Assembly: GCA_013823985.1 (NCBI GenBank)
Contig: PNNB01000008.1
Location: 44,927-108,926, forward strand
DNA from: Sphingopyxis sp.
GTDB lineage: Bacteria > Pseudomonadota > Alphaproteobacteria > Sphingomonadales > Sphingomonadaceae
DNA: 64,000 bases
Direction of reading: 5' to 3'
The position numbers and the translations under genes are program-made. Positions 17,875 through 25,210 of the stretch are shown in pieces. How positions within the stretch are numbered: position 1 is the first letter of the stretch; each line of letters opens with the position of its first letter. A model generated the notes under the pieces. It ran no database searches, was not told where the DNA came from, and saw only the letters and a list, made by a program, of their open reading frames with translations.

Positions 17875-17977
17875 TTTCATCGCCCCATCTTGTGTGGCAA
17901 AAATGCAACATTACATCTTTGGAGAGCGTTTCCTAAATCAGTGTTGGGGAAGCAATTGAGAAAGATGGATTAAGGGC

Positions 17978-20554
17978 ATGAATCTCGAAAAATTTACCGA
18001 CCGCGCTAAGGGCTTCCTGCAGAGCGCACAAACTGTAGCCATCCGCATGAGCCATCAGCGGATCAGTCCGGAGCATTTGCTGAAGGCGCTGCTTGAGGAT
18101 GAACAGGGCATGGCATCCGGCTTGATCAAAGCGGCCGGCGGCGATGCCGCGACGGCGCTGCGCGAAACGGATGCAGCCTTGGCCAAGGTACCAGCCGTGT
18201 CCGGCGGCGGTGCTCAGCAGACGCCGGGCCTGGATAATGACGCAGTACGTGTTCTGGATTCGGCAGAGCAGGTCGCGCAAAAAGCAGGTGACAGCTATGT
18301 CACCGTTGAACGCTTATTGCTCGCGCTCGCATTGGCCACCACGACGGCAGCTAGTAAAGCACTTGCTACCGCAGGGGTAAATGCCGAAGGGCTGAATGGG
18401 GCAATTAACGAACTGCGTGGTGGCCGCACCGCAGATACTGCCGGGGCCGAAGACCGCTATGATGCGCTCAAGAAATTTGCGCGCGACCTCACCGAGGTGG
18501 CGCGTGCTGGCAAACTTGATCCGGTCATCGGCCGCGACGAAGAAATCCGTCGCACTATCCAAATTTTGGCGCGCCGCACCAAGAACAATCCGGTACTAAT
18601 CGGCGAACCTGGCGTCGGCAAAACGGCAATCGCCGAAGGGCTAGCCCTGCGCATTGCTAACGGCGATGTGCCCGACAGCCTGAAACATCGCAAGCTGCTC
18701 TCGTTAGACATGGGATCCCTGATTGCTGGCGCAAAATATCGCGGTGAATTTGAAGAGCGGCTGAAAGGTGTTCTGGACGAAGTTAAGCAGGCTGAGGGCG
18801 ACATTATCCTGTTTATTGACGAGATGCACACGCTGGTTGGCGCGGGCAAGGGCGAAGGCGCTATGGACGCGGCCAATCTGATCAAACCGGCCTTGGCTCG
18901 GGGTGAATTGCACTGCATTGGCGCGACAACACTCGACGAATATCAGAAACATGTCGAAAAAGACCCGGCGCTGCAACGCCGGTTCCAACCGGTATTCGTG
19001 GGCGAGCCAACGGTCGAAGACACGATTTCGATCCTGCGTGGTCTTAAGGAAAAATATGAACTGCACCATGGTGTGCGGATTACCGATGGTGCGCTGGTTA
19101 GCGCGGCTACGTTGTCGCACCGCTATATCTCCGACCGCTTTCTGCCCGACAAGGCCATCGACTTGATGGACGAAGCGGCATCGCGTCTGCGGATGGAGGT
19201 GGAATCCAAACCCGAGGAGATTGAGAATCTCGATCGACGGATTATGCAACTGCAAATTGAGCGTGAAGCCTTGAAAAAGGAAACCGACGACGCTTCCAAA
19301 GACAGGCTCACCGCGCTTGAAAATGAGCTTGCGAATCTGGAGCAGCAATCCACCGGACTGACCCAACGTTGGCAGGCCGAAAAGGAAAAGATTTCCGCGG
19401 AAGCCAAGATTAAGGAACTGCTTGATGCCGCGCGGATCGAGCTCGAACAAGCGCAGCGTGGCGGTGACCTCGCCAAGGCTGGCGAACTGCAATATGGCAC
19501 CATCCCGGGGCTTGAAAAGCAATTGGAAGAAGCCGAAGCCGCCGCTGGTAATGCGATGTTGCGCGAAGAAGTCACCGCGCAAGATATCGCCGGCGTGGTT
19601 AGCCGCTGGACCGGCATACCGGTCGACAAAATGCTCGAAGGCGAACGCGACAAGCTGCTCAATATGGAGGAGTTGATCGGTAGCCGGGTGATCGGTCAAA
19701 AGGACGCCGTCGAGGCCGTGTCGAAGGCCGTGCGCCGCAGTCGTGCAGGATTGCAGGACCCGAACCGTCCGCTGGGTTCATTCCTGTTTTTAGGCCCGAC
19801 GGGTGTCGGTAAAACCGAGTTGACGAAAGCGCTGGCAAGCTTTTTGTTCGATGATGACAACGCCATGGTTCGCATCGACATGTCCGAATTCATGGAAAAG
19901 CACAGCGTGTCACGCCTTGTCGGCGCGCCTCCGGGATATGTCGGCTATGAAGAAGGCGGCGTTTTGACCGAAGCCGTGCGGCGGCGTCCTTATCAGGTCG
20001 TGCTGTTTGACGAAGTCGAGAAGGCGCATAGCGATGTGTTCAACATCCTGCTTCAAGTCCTCGACGATGGTCGCCTGACCGATGGACAGGGGCGCACCGT
20101 TGATTTTTCCAATACGCTCATCATTCTGACGTCTAATCTGGGCAGCCAGTATCTGGCGGGTCTCGAAGACGGTCAGGATGTGAAAGACGTTGAACCGCAG
20201 GTCATGGAAATTGTCCGCAGCCATTTCCGTCCGGAATTTCTGAACCGTCTGGACGAGATCATTCTGTTCCACCGCCTCGCCGCAGAACATATGGCGCCGA
20301 TTGTGGAAATTCAGGTCAAGCGTGTGCAGAAACTGCTGAAGGACCGGAAAATCGAGCTGGCATTATCCGACAAGGCGAAAGCATGGTTGGGGCGTGTGGG
20401 TTATGATCCTGTATATGGCGCGCGTCCCCTTAAGCGGGCTATCCAGCGCTATCTGCAGGATCCGCTCGCCGACAAGTTGCTGCGCGGGGAAATTCCAGAT
20501 GGTACAACCGTGAAGGTCGACGAAGGCGATGGCGCGTTGGCGCTGTCTGTCTAG
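17978..20554 (+). CDS. clpB: ATP-dependent chaperone ClpB
   Basis: Cytosolic AAA+ disaggregase of 858 aa that rescues aggregated proteins with DnaK. Order: N domain (about 1-145) with the [11 protein letters not shown] repeat; first AAA+ module with Walker [14 protein letters not shown] and Walker [14 protein letters not shown]; a coiled-coil middle domain (about 405-525) with many Glu, Lys and Leu; second AAA+ module with [13 protein letters not shown]; and a C-terminal domain ending in GDGALALSV. It stands alone on the plus strand. A heat-shock promoter is expected, but I find no convincing sigma-32 site in 17875-17977. Confidence 0.97.
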   Translation: MNLEKFTDRAKGFLQSAQTVAIRMSHQRISPEHLLKALLEDEQGMASGLIKAAGGDAATALRETDAALAKVPAVSGGGAQQTPGLDNDAVRVLDSAEQVAQKAGDSYVTVERLLLALALATTTAASKALATAGVNAEGLNGAINELRGGRTADTAGAEDRYDALKKFARDLTEVARAGKLDPVIGRDEEIRRTIQILARRTKNNPVLIGEPGVGKTAIAEGLALRIANGDVPDSLKHRKLLSLDMGSLIAGAKYRGEFEERLKGVLDEVKQAEGDIILFIDEMHTLVGAGKGEGAMDAANLIKPALARGELHCIGATTLDEYQKHVEKDPALQRRFQPVFVGEPTVEDTISILRGLKEKYELHHGVRITDGALVSAATLSHRYISDRFLPDKAIDLMDEAASRLRMEVESKPEEIENLDRRIMQLQIEREALKKETDDASKDRLTALENELANLEQQSTGLTQRWQAEKEKISAEAKIKELLDAARIELEQAQRGGDLAKAGELQYGTIPGLEKQLEEAEAAAGNAMLREEVTAQDIAGVVSRWTGIPVDKMLEGERDKLLNMEELIGSRVIGQKDAVEAVSKAVRRSRAGLQDPNRPLGSFLFLGPTGVGKTELTKALASFLFDDDNAMVRIDMSEFMEKHSVSRLVGAPPGYVGYEEGGVLTEAVRRRPYQVVLFDEVEKAHSDVFNILLQVLDDGRLTDGQGRTVDFSNTLIILTSNLGSQYLAGLEDGQDVKDVEPQVMEIVRSHFRPEFLNRLDEIILFHRLAAEHMAPIVEIQVKRVQKLLKDRKIELALSDKAKAWLGRVGYDPVYGARPLKRAIQRYLQDPLADKLLRGEIPDGTTVKVDEGDGALALSV

Positions 20555-20579
20555 ATCGACTGACGGCCGGACTGGGTGT

Positions 20580-20891
20580 TTAAGGCGGTGCGTCCGGGGG
20601 TTCGTACCCACGGCACTCACCGCCTGAGCAGACATTTTCACCGACAATTGCGCGAGCCGCATCATTGCCGGCCTGTTGCGTCCGACGCCATTCGGCAATC
20701 GTCTTGCAAACTTTGACCTTGCGGATGATAGATCCGGGAGCCGCGAATTTGCGGCATTTAATCTGCTGGTCTGGATCTGGAGGAACTGAGAGTTGTGCGG
20801 GAGTCTGCTGGGCGGCAACAGGTGTTGCGGCGACAGCATTTATAACAAGGCTGGCTTTCAAGGCGACGCGCAATGTCGTCGCCTTGGCCAC
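20580..20891 (-). CDS. Small exported cysteine protein, copy 2 of a tandem pair
   Basis: Predicted 103 aa protein starting at GTG 20891, three bases beyond the stop of its paralogue. A hydrophobic leader ends near PVAAQQ. The mature part shares the pattern of the neighbouring copy: DPDQ-x-I-x-CRK, then VKVCKTIAEWR, a polar helix with ARAI, and two Cys in a glycine-rich end (NVCSGGECRG). Four conserved Cys suggest two disulfides in the periplasm. No ribosome site is obvious, consistent with coupling to the upstream copy. Family not recognised. Confidence 0.75.
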   Translation of the reverse strand: MAKATTLRVALKASLVINAVAATPVAAQQTPAQLSVPPDPDQQIKCRKFAAPGSIIRKVKVCKTIAEWRRTQQAGNDAARAIVGENVCSGGECRGYEPPDAPP

Positions 20892-20894
20892 TGA

Positions 20895-21176
20895 TCAGTT
20901 GCCGTTACCGCAGGAGCCGCCTGCGCAGACATTGCCACTTTCAGCGATAGCGCGCGCGGTCCTGTTGCCGTTGGCTTGAATTTGCTTCCACTCGGCAATT
21001 GTTTTGCAGACCTTGCCCTTTTTGACCAGCGAACCGGTCACTTCAACTTTTCGGCAGCGGATGACCTGATCAGGGTCGGTGGCCTCTGTCGTCGATTTAG
21101 CCGCTTCATTTTTGGCAAAAACCGGCGAAACCGAAAGCGATGTGGTGAACGCAAGAGCAAAGAAAAAATGGCGCAT
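20895..21176 (-). CDS. Small exported cysteine protein, copy 1 of a tandem pair
   Basis: Predicted 93 aa protein with a clear signal peptide (FFFALAFTTSLSVSPVFA). The mature part holds DPDQVIRCRKVEVTGSLVKK, GKVCKTIAEWKQ, an alpha stretch ending ARAIAESG and NVCAGGSCGNGN. The four Cys positions match the downstream gene, so the two arose by tandem duplication. Function is unknown; similar short CRK...VCKT...W proteins are often left as hypothetical in sphingomonads (from memory, not checked). Confidence 0.78.
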   Translation of the reverse strand: MRHFFFALAFTTSLSVSPVFAKNEAAKSTTEATDPDQVIRCRKVEVTGSLVKKGKVCKTIAEWKQIQANGNRTARAIAESGNVCAGGSCGNGN

Positions 21177-21271
21177 GAGAGATTCCTTGGGTATGATTAT
21201 TTCGAAGGTGTATCATGCAAATAGAGCGGTCGCAATCGCGGGAAGGCGTCGTTTGTCGAATGCAATCGGTA

Positions 21272-22456
21272 TCAATTGGCCGGATTTAAACCCGTCGCGT
21301 CCGCTGCGTTGTAATATCGGGTAATCAGATCTTGTTCGGCGACCGTCAAATGCGGGTTCCAAACATCAAAAATCAGCACGGCGCGTAAGTCGTCACTGTT
21401 GTTCCAAGCCTCATGCTCGATGGTGTCATCAAAAGCAAAAGCTTGGCCTTCGCGCCATTCGCGCGTTTCACCACCCACTCGAAAACCGCAGCCCACAGGC
21501 ACAATCAAGGGTAAGTGGATAATAGCCCGCGTATTCGTCACGCCGGTATGCGGCGGAATATGTGTGTGGGGTTTAAGTAATGAGAAAAAGGCACTCGGTG
21601 ACCTTCCCGGAATATGCGCAGAAGGCAATAATGCCAAAGCGGCTGCCGTTCTTGGACAGCGGTCAAGTACCGGCAAGTTCGGTTTTCCATATTCCCATAA
21701 AAAGCAGGCGCCCCAATCCAGCGAATGATCCAAAGGTGACCATTTGTTGTCCGGAATCCCGCTTTCCATTCGCACATAGGGACGCAATGCATCTCCTGGA
21801 TCAGCAAGCAATGCCAACAATTCTTCCCGAATGTCAGCAGTTGCAGTCTCTATGTCCGGCATCCACGAGAAATGGCGCCGATCAAAAAACTCATCGGCCG
21901 GGAGGAAGGGGTAAAAGAGTCCCTCACACTGGTTAAAATAGGCACGACGTCGTCCCAAGGCGAGATCCACAAAAGCAGCGCTCCGACGCTTCTCCGTTTC
22001 GTCCATGCTAAACTGAACTGGCTGCAACTCGCTTTCCACCGCTGAAGCGATGCGTGCCATTGCATTTTCAACAAATGCACGTCCGACCGAAAGGGCGTTG
22101 TCCACTGCAGGCGGCAATTCTCCCGCCTGCGCAGCCAGTTGCAGCACAGCCTGCCATGCCTCTAAGGATTCGGCCTCCTCTGAGCGGCGTTGGTGCAGCT
22201 CCGCCTTCCTTAGCCATGCCATAAAATCCACTCGATCGACGCTTATGGCCGCCTCTAGTGCCTGCAACTCCCCGGGATCATTGCCTTGAGCACGTCGGGC
22301 AGCTGCGACATTGCGCCATAAAGCGCTTGCTGCGGAATCATAGCCCACGGCCTCAACAAAAAGGCGCTCCGCCTCCGCAAAGCTTTGCGCACGCAGAGCC
22401 TGCATTCCTGCGCTGTTCAGTCGGGCCGCTTCAGGCGGCGGTGTTTTCTGGTCCAT
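21272..22456 (-). CDS. TPR protein with aspartyl/asparaginyl beta-hydroxylase domain
   Basis: Predicted 394 aa protein. The first 110 residues are TPR-like helical repeats (EAERLFVEAVGYDSAASALW, then ELQALEAAISVDR). The last 200 form a 2-oxoglutarate/iron dioxygenase domain of the aspartyl/asparaginyl beta-hydroxylase type: HTHIPPHTGVTNTRAIIHLP holds the first metal His, EHEAWNNS the second, and an Arg in RAVLIFDVWNP should bind 2-oxoglutarate. Such enzymes hydroxylate Asp/Asn side chains of proteins or peptides. ATG 22456 is chosen because TAGGACAGCG precedes it; ATG 22474 in the same frame lacks a ribosome site. It is divergent from the sulfotransferase-like gene. Confidence 0.88.
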   Translation of the reverse strand: MDQKTPPPEAARLNSAGMQALRAQSFAEAERLFVEAVGYDSAASALWRNVAAARRAQGNDPGELQALEAAISVDRVDFMAWLRKAELHQRRSEEAESLEAWQAVLQLAAQAGELPPAVDNALSVGRAFVENAMARIASAVESELQPVQFSMDETEKRRSAAFVDLALGRRRAYFNQCEGLFYPFLPADEFFDRRHFSWMPDIETATADIREELLALLADPGDALRPYVRMESGIPDNKWSPLDHSLDWGACFLWEYGKPNLPVLDRCPRTAAALALLPSAHIPGRSPSAFFSLLKPHTHIPPHTGVTNTRAIIHLPLIVPVGCGFRVGGETREWREGQAFAFDDTIEHEAWNNSDDLRAVLIFDVWNPHLTVAEQDLITRYYNAADATGLNPAN

Positions 22457-22506
22457 CGCTGTCCTACTTGCCATTTACAGGGACAAACGGCAAGGTCTCC
22501 AACATA

Positions 22507-23523
22507 ATGGCAACCAACGCGCTCGCACCGATTTTGGCCAATGGCGAATGGCTTGCGCATCGTTATGATGCGGAAGCCGACACTTATCATTTACGACATC
22601 TCACCCGCGAAGCCCAGGATGCAGCGACATTTCTGACGGACGATTATTTGGGCGCGGAGTCTAACCCTATCGTTGTTCTTAGGCGTGACGCAATGCAGTT
22701 GGCTCCCAAAAACAACGATCTGCACTTCATCATCCATTCGGCTTTTTGCGCTTCAACCCTTTTGGCAAAGGGGTTCAATCTTCCCGGGCTATCTATGGGT
22801 TTGAAAGAGCCCGTCCTGCTCAACGATATTGTCGGTTATCGCCGACGCGGAGCACCTCCTCCTGCTGTAGCGGAACGATTAGATCACGCGCTGCATATGC
22901 TGGCACGTCCCTTCGGCAACGACCATACGATTATTGTAAAACCATCCAATGTGTTCAACGCTCTGTTGCCGGTCACGCTTGCTATGCGTCCGACAAGCAA
23001 TGCCGTTTTGCTCTATGCCCCTCTTCCAGTTTTTCTTGTTTCCGTTGCCCGCAAAGGTCTGTGGTGTCGATTATGGTGCCGCGAACTGCTGGAAGGTTTA
23101 CTGACCGACGGCCTCGTTAATCTGGGATTTGAGGCTGCCGATTTTTTCCGCCAATCTGATTTGCAAATCGCGGCCGTTGGCTGGTTGGCACAGCAGCGTT
23201 TGTTTCGACAACTTTCAGACAAATATGGACAGACCCGCATCGCGACACTGGATAGCGAACAATTAACGAAAGACCCGCAGTCAGTGCTGATGGCTGCGGC
23301 ACGCCATTTTGGCATCGCTGTGACTGAAGCCGAGATCGCCGGCCACCCTGCATTTAGCACGCACAGCAAGTTTGGTGGATCGTTTACCACCGATGATCGC
23401 CAAGCCGAGCATGCCGCCGCACGAGCCGCTTATGGCGAAGAAATCGACACGATTTTGAAATGGGCGCAGCAGGTTGCGGAAACTGCGGGTATCGACCTCA
23501 ATCTGCCATATCCGTTGGTTTAG
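22507..23523 (+). CDS. Sulfotransferase-like P-loop protein
   Basis: Predicted 338 aa cytosolic protein. The segment NDLHFIIHSAFCASTLLAKG occupies the place of the sulfotransferase P-loop, with Cys-Ala-Ser-Thr instead of the usual Arg-Ser-Gly-Thr. Further on, TIIVKPSNVFNALLPVTL and NAVLLYAPLPVFLVSVARKG follow the strand-helix pattern of that fold. The C-terminal half is helical, with Trp and Arg clusters. I infer a nucleotide-binding transferase and cannot name the substrate. The start is ATG 22507; it is divergent from the beta-hydroxylase gene and its last four bases overlap the convergent TPR sulfotransferase gene. Confidence 0.72.
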   Translation: MATNALAPILANGEWLAHRYDAEADTYHLRHLTREAQDAATFLTDDYLGAESNPIVVLRRDAMQLAPKNNDLHFIIHSAFCASTLLAKGFNLPGLSMGLKEPVLLNDIVGYRRRGAPPPAVAERLDHALHMLARPFGNDHTIIVKPSNVFNALLPVTLAMRPTSNAVLLYAPLPVFLVSVARKGLWCRLWCRELLEGLLTDGLVNLGFEAADFFRQSDLQIAAVGWLAQQRLFRQLSDKYGQTRIATLDSEQLTKDPQSVLMAAARHFGIAVTEAEIAGHPAFSTHSKFGGSFTTDDRQAEHAAARAAYGEEIDTILKWAQQVAETAGIDLNLPYPLV

Positions 23524-25106
23524 ATTTCGTATCCAAATTTAACGAGCCACGGCTCCAAAATTGGTAGGATCGGCTCCAGATATTGAGCATATGGTTCCCA
23601 TTGCCGTGTTCCATCGTACAGGCCGCGATTGACCTGTGCCACACTCGCTGTGCTCACGCCCCGCTTTGTGGCAGTGCGGTCGAAATCGCGCACCGCTGCG
23701 CTCCATTCAAGCCCGACGAAAGCGCACATGGCTTTTGTTTCGGTTTCAAAATCCTGCACCAATTTGTGATATTGGACAAAGTGGACGTTTACTGGAAGGC
23801 GCTGCAAAGCCAGTTCAGTGAGACGCATCAGCGCATCGTAATGAAGCGCCGTGCGTTCCAAATTAGTATATTCGAGCGTTCCGCTGCTCATGGCAAAGTT
23901 TGTTCGGAAGCAGCTCCATACAACATCGCGCGGATCGCGCCGCATGACTAATATTCGCGATTCAGGAAAGAGCCGTGCAATGAAGGGCAATCTTGTTGCC
24001 TTCAGAGGGTCCATATCCACAAAGCAAGGCGAACTTGCAGGAATTGCTGAAGCAACAACTTTGTCCCAATACGCCTTGCGGTATTGCGCCAGCCCAGAAG
24101 CTTCTAATTCGGAAAAACGCCTCAAGCCTTCCGCGATTTGGCTGACGTTGCCCGCGATAAACTCAGTATCGGCATCATAGAGAGTTGGTCGCTCTTCAAG
24201 AGCTGCAACACCGGGTAACGACGCGAGGATATTTTCGACCAAAGTTGTACCGGATCGAGGATAACCGATTAGAAATACATGGCGTCGGGCTGCGTGCGCC
24301 GGCTGATCGCCATTCGTTTTTTGCCAAGCACCTTCATCAATGGGAGCTAAGCCCGCAAGCAAGGCGTCGACAAAAGCACGATTATCCAAATTTCCCGCTT
24401 TTCTGCGCTCGTGGATGGCGGCAAAATCGGCATTTGATGCAGAGAAGTGCCGGAACGCCCCGGCATGATCCGACTGGCGGTGGCAAACATCACCCATTTG
24501 CGAATGGGCAAAGCTTCGCTCGAGACTTGGGTAATTTAGCCGCGGGATGAGTGCTTCTAGCAAGGCACGTGCTTTTTCTGGCGCTCCGGAACGCAATTCA
24601 GCACCCGCCAATGCGTTAGTGGCGACCGCGTGGGTCGGATCGATTGCCAATGCGCGTTGCGCATGTTCGCGGGCAGTTTCAGCATCCCCTTCACGTGCAG
24701 CTAGCGATGCAAGGCCTGCATGGGCTGCTGGATTATGGGGTGCGAGTTGCGCGGCCTTTGCAAAACTCTCCCGAGCCATTGCGCTCGACCCGCCTGCAGC
24801 CAAAATAGCCCCGCGCTCCAGCCAGGCATCGGCATAATCGGAATAGTGACGAATGGCTTCATCACAGGCCAGCACTGCTTCGCGATTCCGATCTTGATTG
24901 CGGTAGTGGATTGCCAAGCTGGTAAGGGTGGACGGGTTTCCAGGTTCAAGCGAAAGGGCGCGCTGGAATAATGTGTCCGCTTTAGCAAACTCACCGCGTG
25001 CCGAATGAGCCAAGGCAACAATAGCGTGATCATAGGCGTCTCCCGTACCGCGGGCAAGAGCGGTTTCGGATAGTGCAGCGGCGGCTTCGAGATCGGAGCT
25101 ATTCAC
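23520..25106 (-). CDS. TPR-sulfotransferase fusion protein
   Basis: Predicted 528 aa protein. Residues 1-210 are about five TPR repeats (for example ALSLEPGNPSTLTSLAIHY and ALAIDPTHAVATNALAGAEL). Residues 275-525 are a PAPS-dependent sulfotransferase domain: the 5'-phosphosulfate loop is IGYPRSGTTLVENIL (about 280-294) and the 3'-phosphate site is RILVMRRDPRDVVWS (about 384-398). TPR fusions of this kind fit sulfation of a protein or peptide target, but that is inference. The start is GTG 25106 with no strong ribosome site. It lies behind the TonB receptor on the same strand, after a terminator-like hairpin. Confidence 0.92.
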   Translation of the reverse strand: MNSSDLEAAAALSETALARGTGDAYDHAIVALAHSARGEFAKADTLFQRALSLEPGNPSTLTSLAIHYRNQDRNREAVLACDEAIRHYSDYADAWLERGAILAAGGSSAMARESFAKAAQLAPHNPAAHAGLASLAAREGDAETAREHAQRALAIDPTHAVATNALAGAELRSGAPEKARALLEALIPRLNYPSLERSFAHSQMGDVCHRQSDHAGAFRHFSASNADFAAIHERRKAGNLDNRAFVDALLAGLAPIDEGAWQKTNGDQPAHAARRHVFLIGYPRSGTTLVENILASLPGVAALEERPTLYDADTEFIAGNVSQIAEGLRRFSELEASGLAQYRKAYWDKVVASAIPASSPCFVDMDPLKATRLPFIARLFPESRILVMRRDPRDVVWSCFRTNFAMSSGTLEYTNLERTALHYDALMRLTELALQRLPVNVHFVQYHKLVQDFETETKAMCAFVGLEWSAAVRDFDRTATKRGVSTASVAQVNRGLYDGTRQWEPYAQYLEPILPILEPWLVKFGYEI

Positions 25107-25153
25107 CGATGGACTAGGCGCATCGGGACCTGGATTGTCAAGTAGGCGTCAGG

Positions 25154-25190
25154 CAAAAAGAAAGGGCGGACATTTCTGCCCGCCCCTTTC
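25154..25190 (-). terminator. Rho-independent terminator after the TonB receptor
   Basis: Read on the minus strand, GAAAGGGGCGGGCA pairs with TGTCCGCCCTTTC around a short loop (one bulged G, one G-U pair), followed by CTTTTTG. It starts about 20 bases beyond the receptor stop codon and should end most receptor transcripts before the TPR sulfotransferase gene. Confidence 0.8.
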
Positions 25191-25210
25191 GGATTTGGTT
25201 GTTGACCGGA

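Noticed and set aside
17875..17977. Sigma-32 heat-shock promoter before clpB
   Set aside because: CTTGTG at 17889 and CCCATCT at 17884-17890 resemble parts of the consensus, but the order and spacing do not fit.
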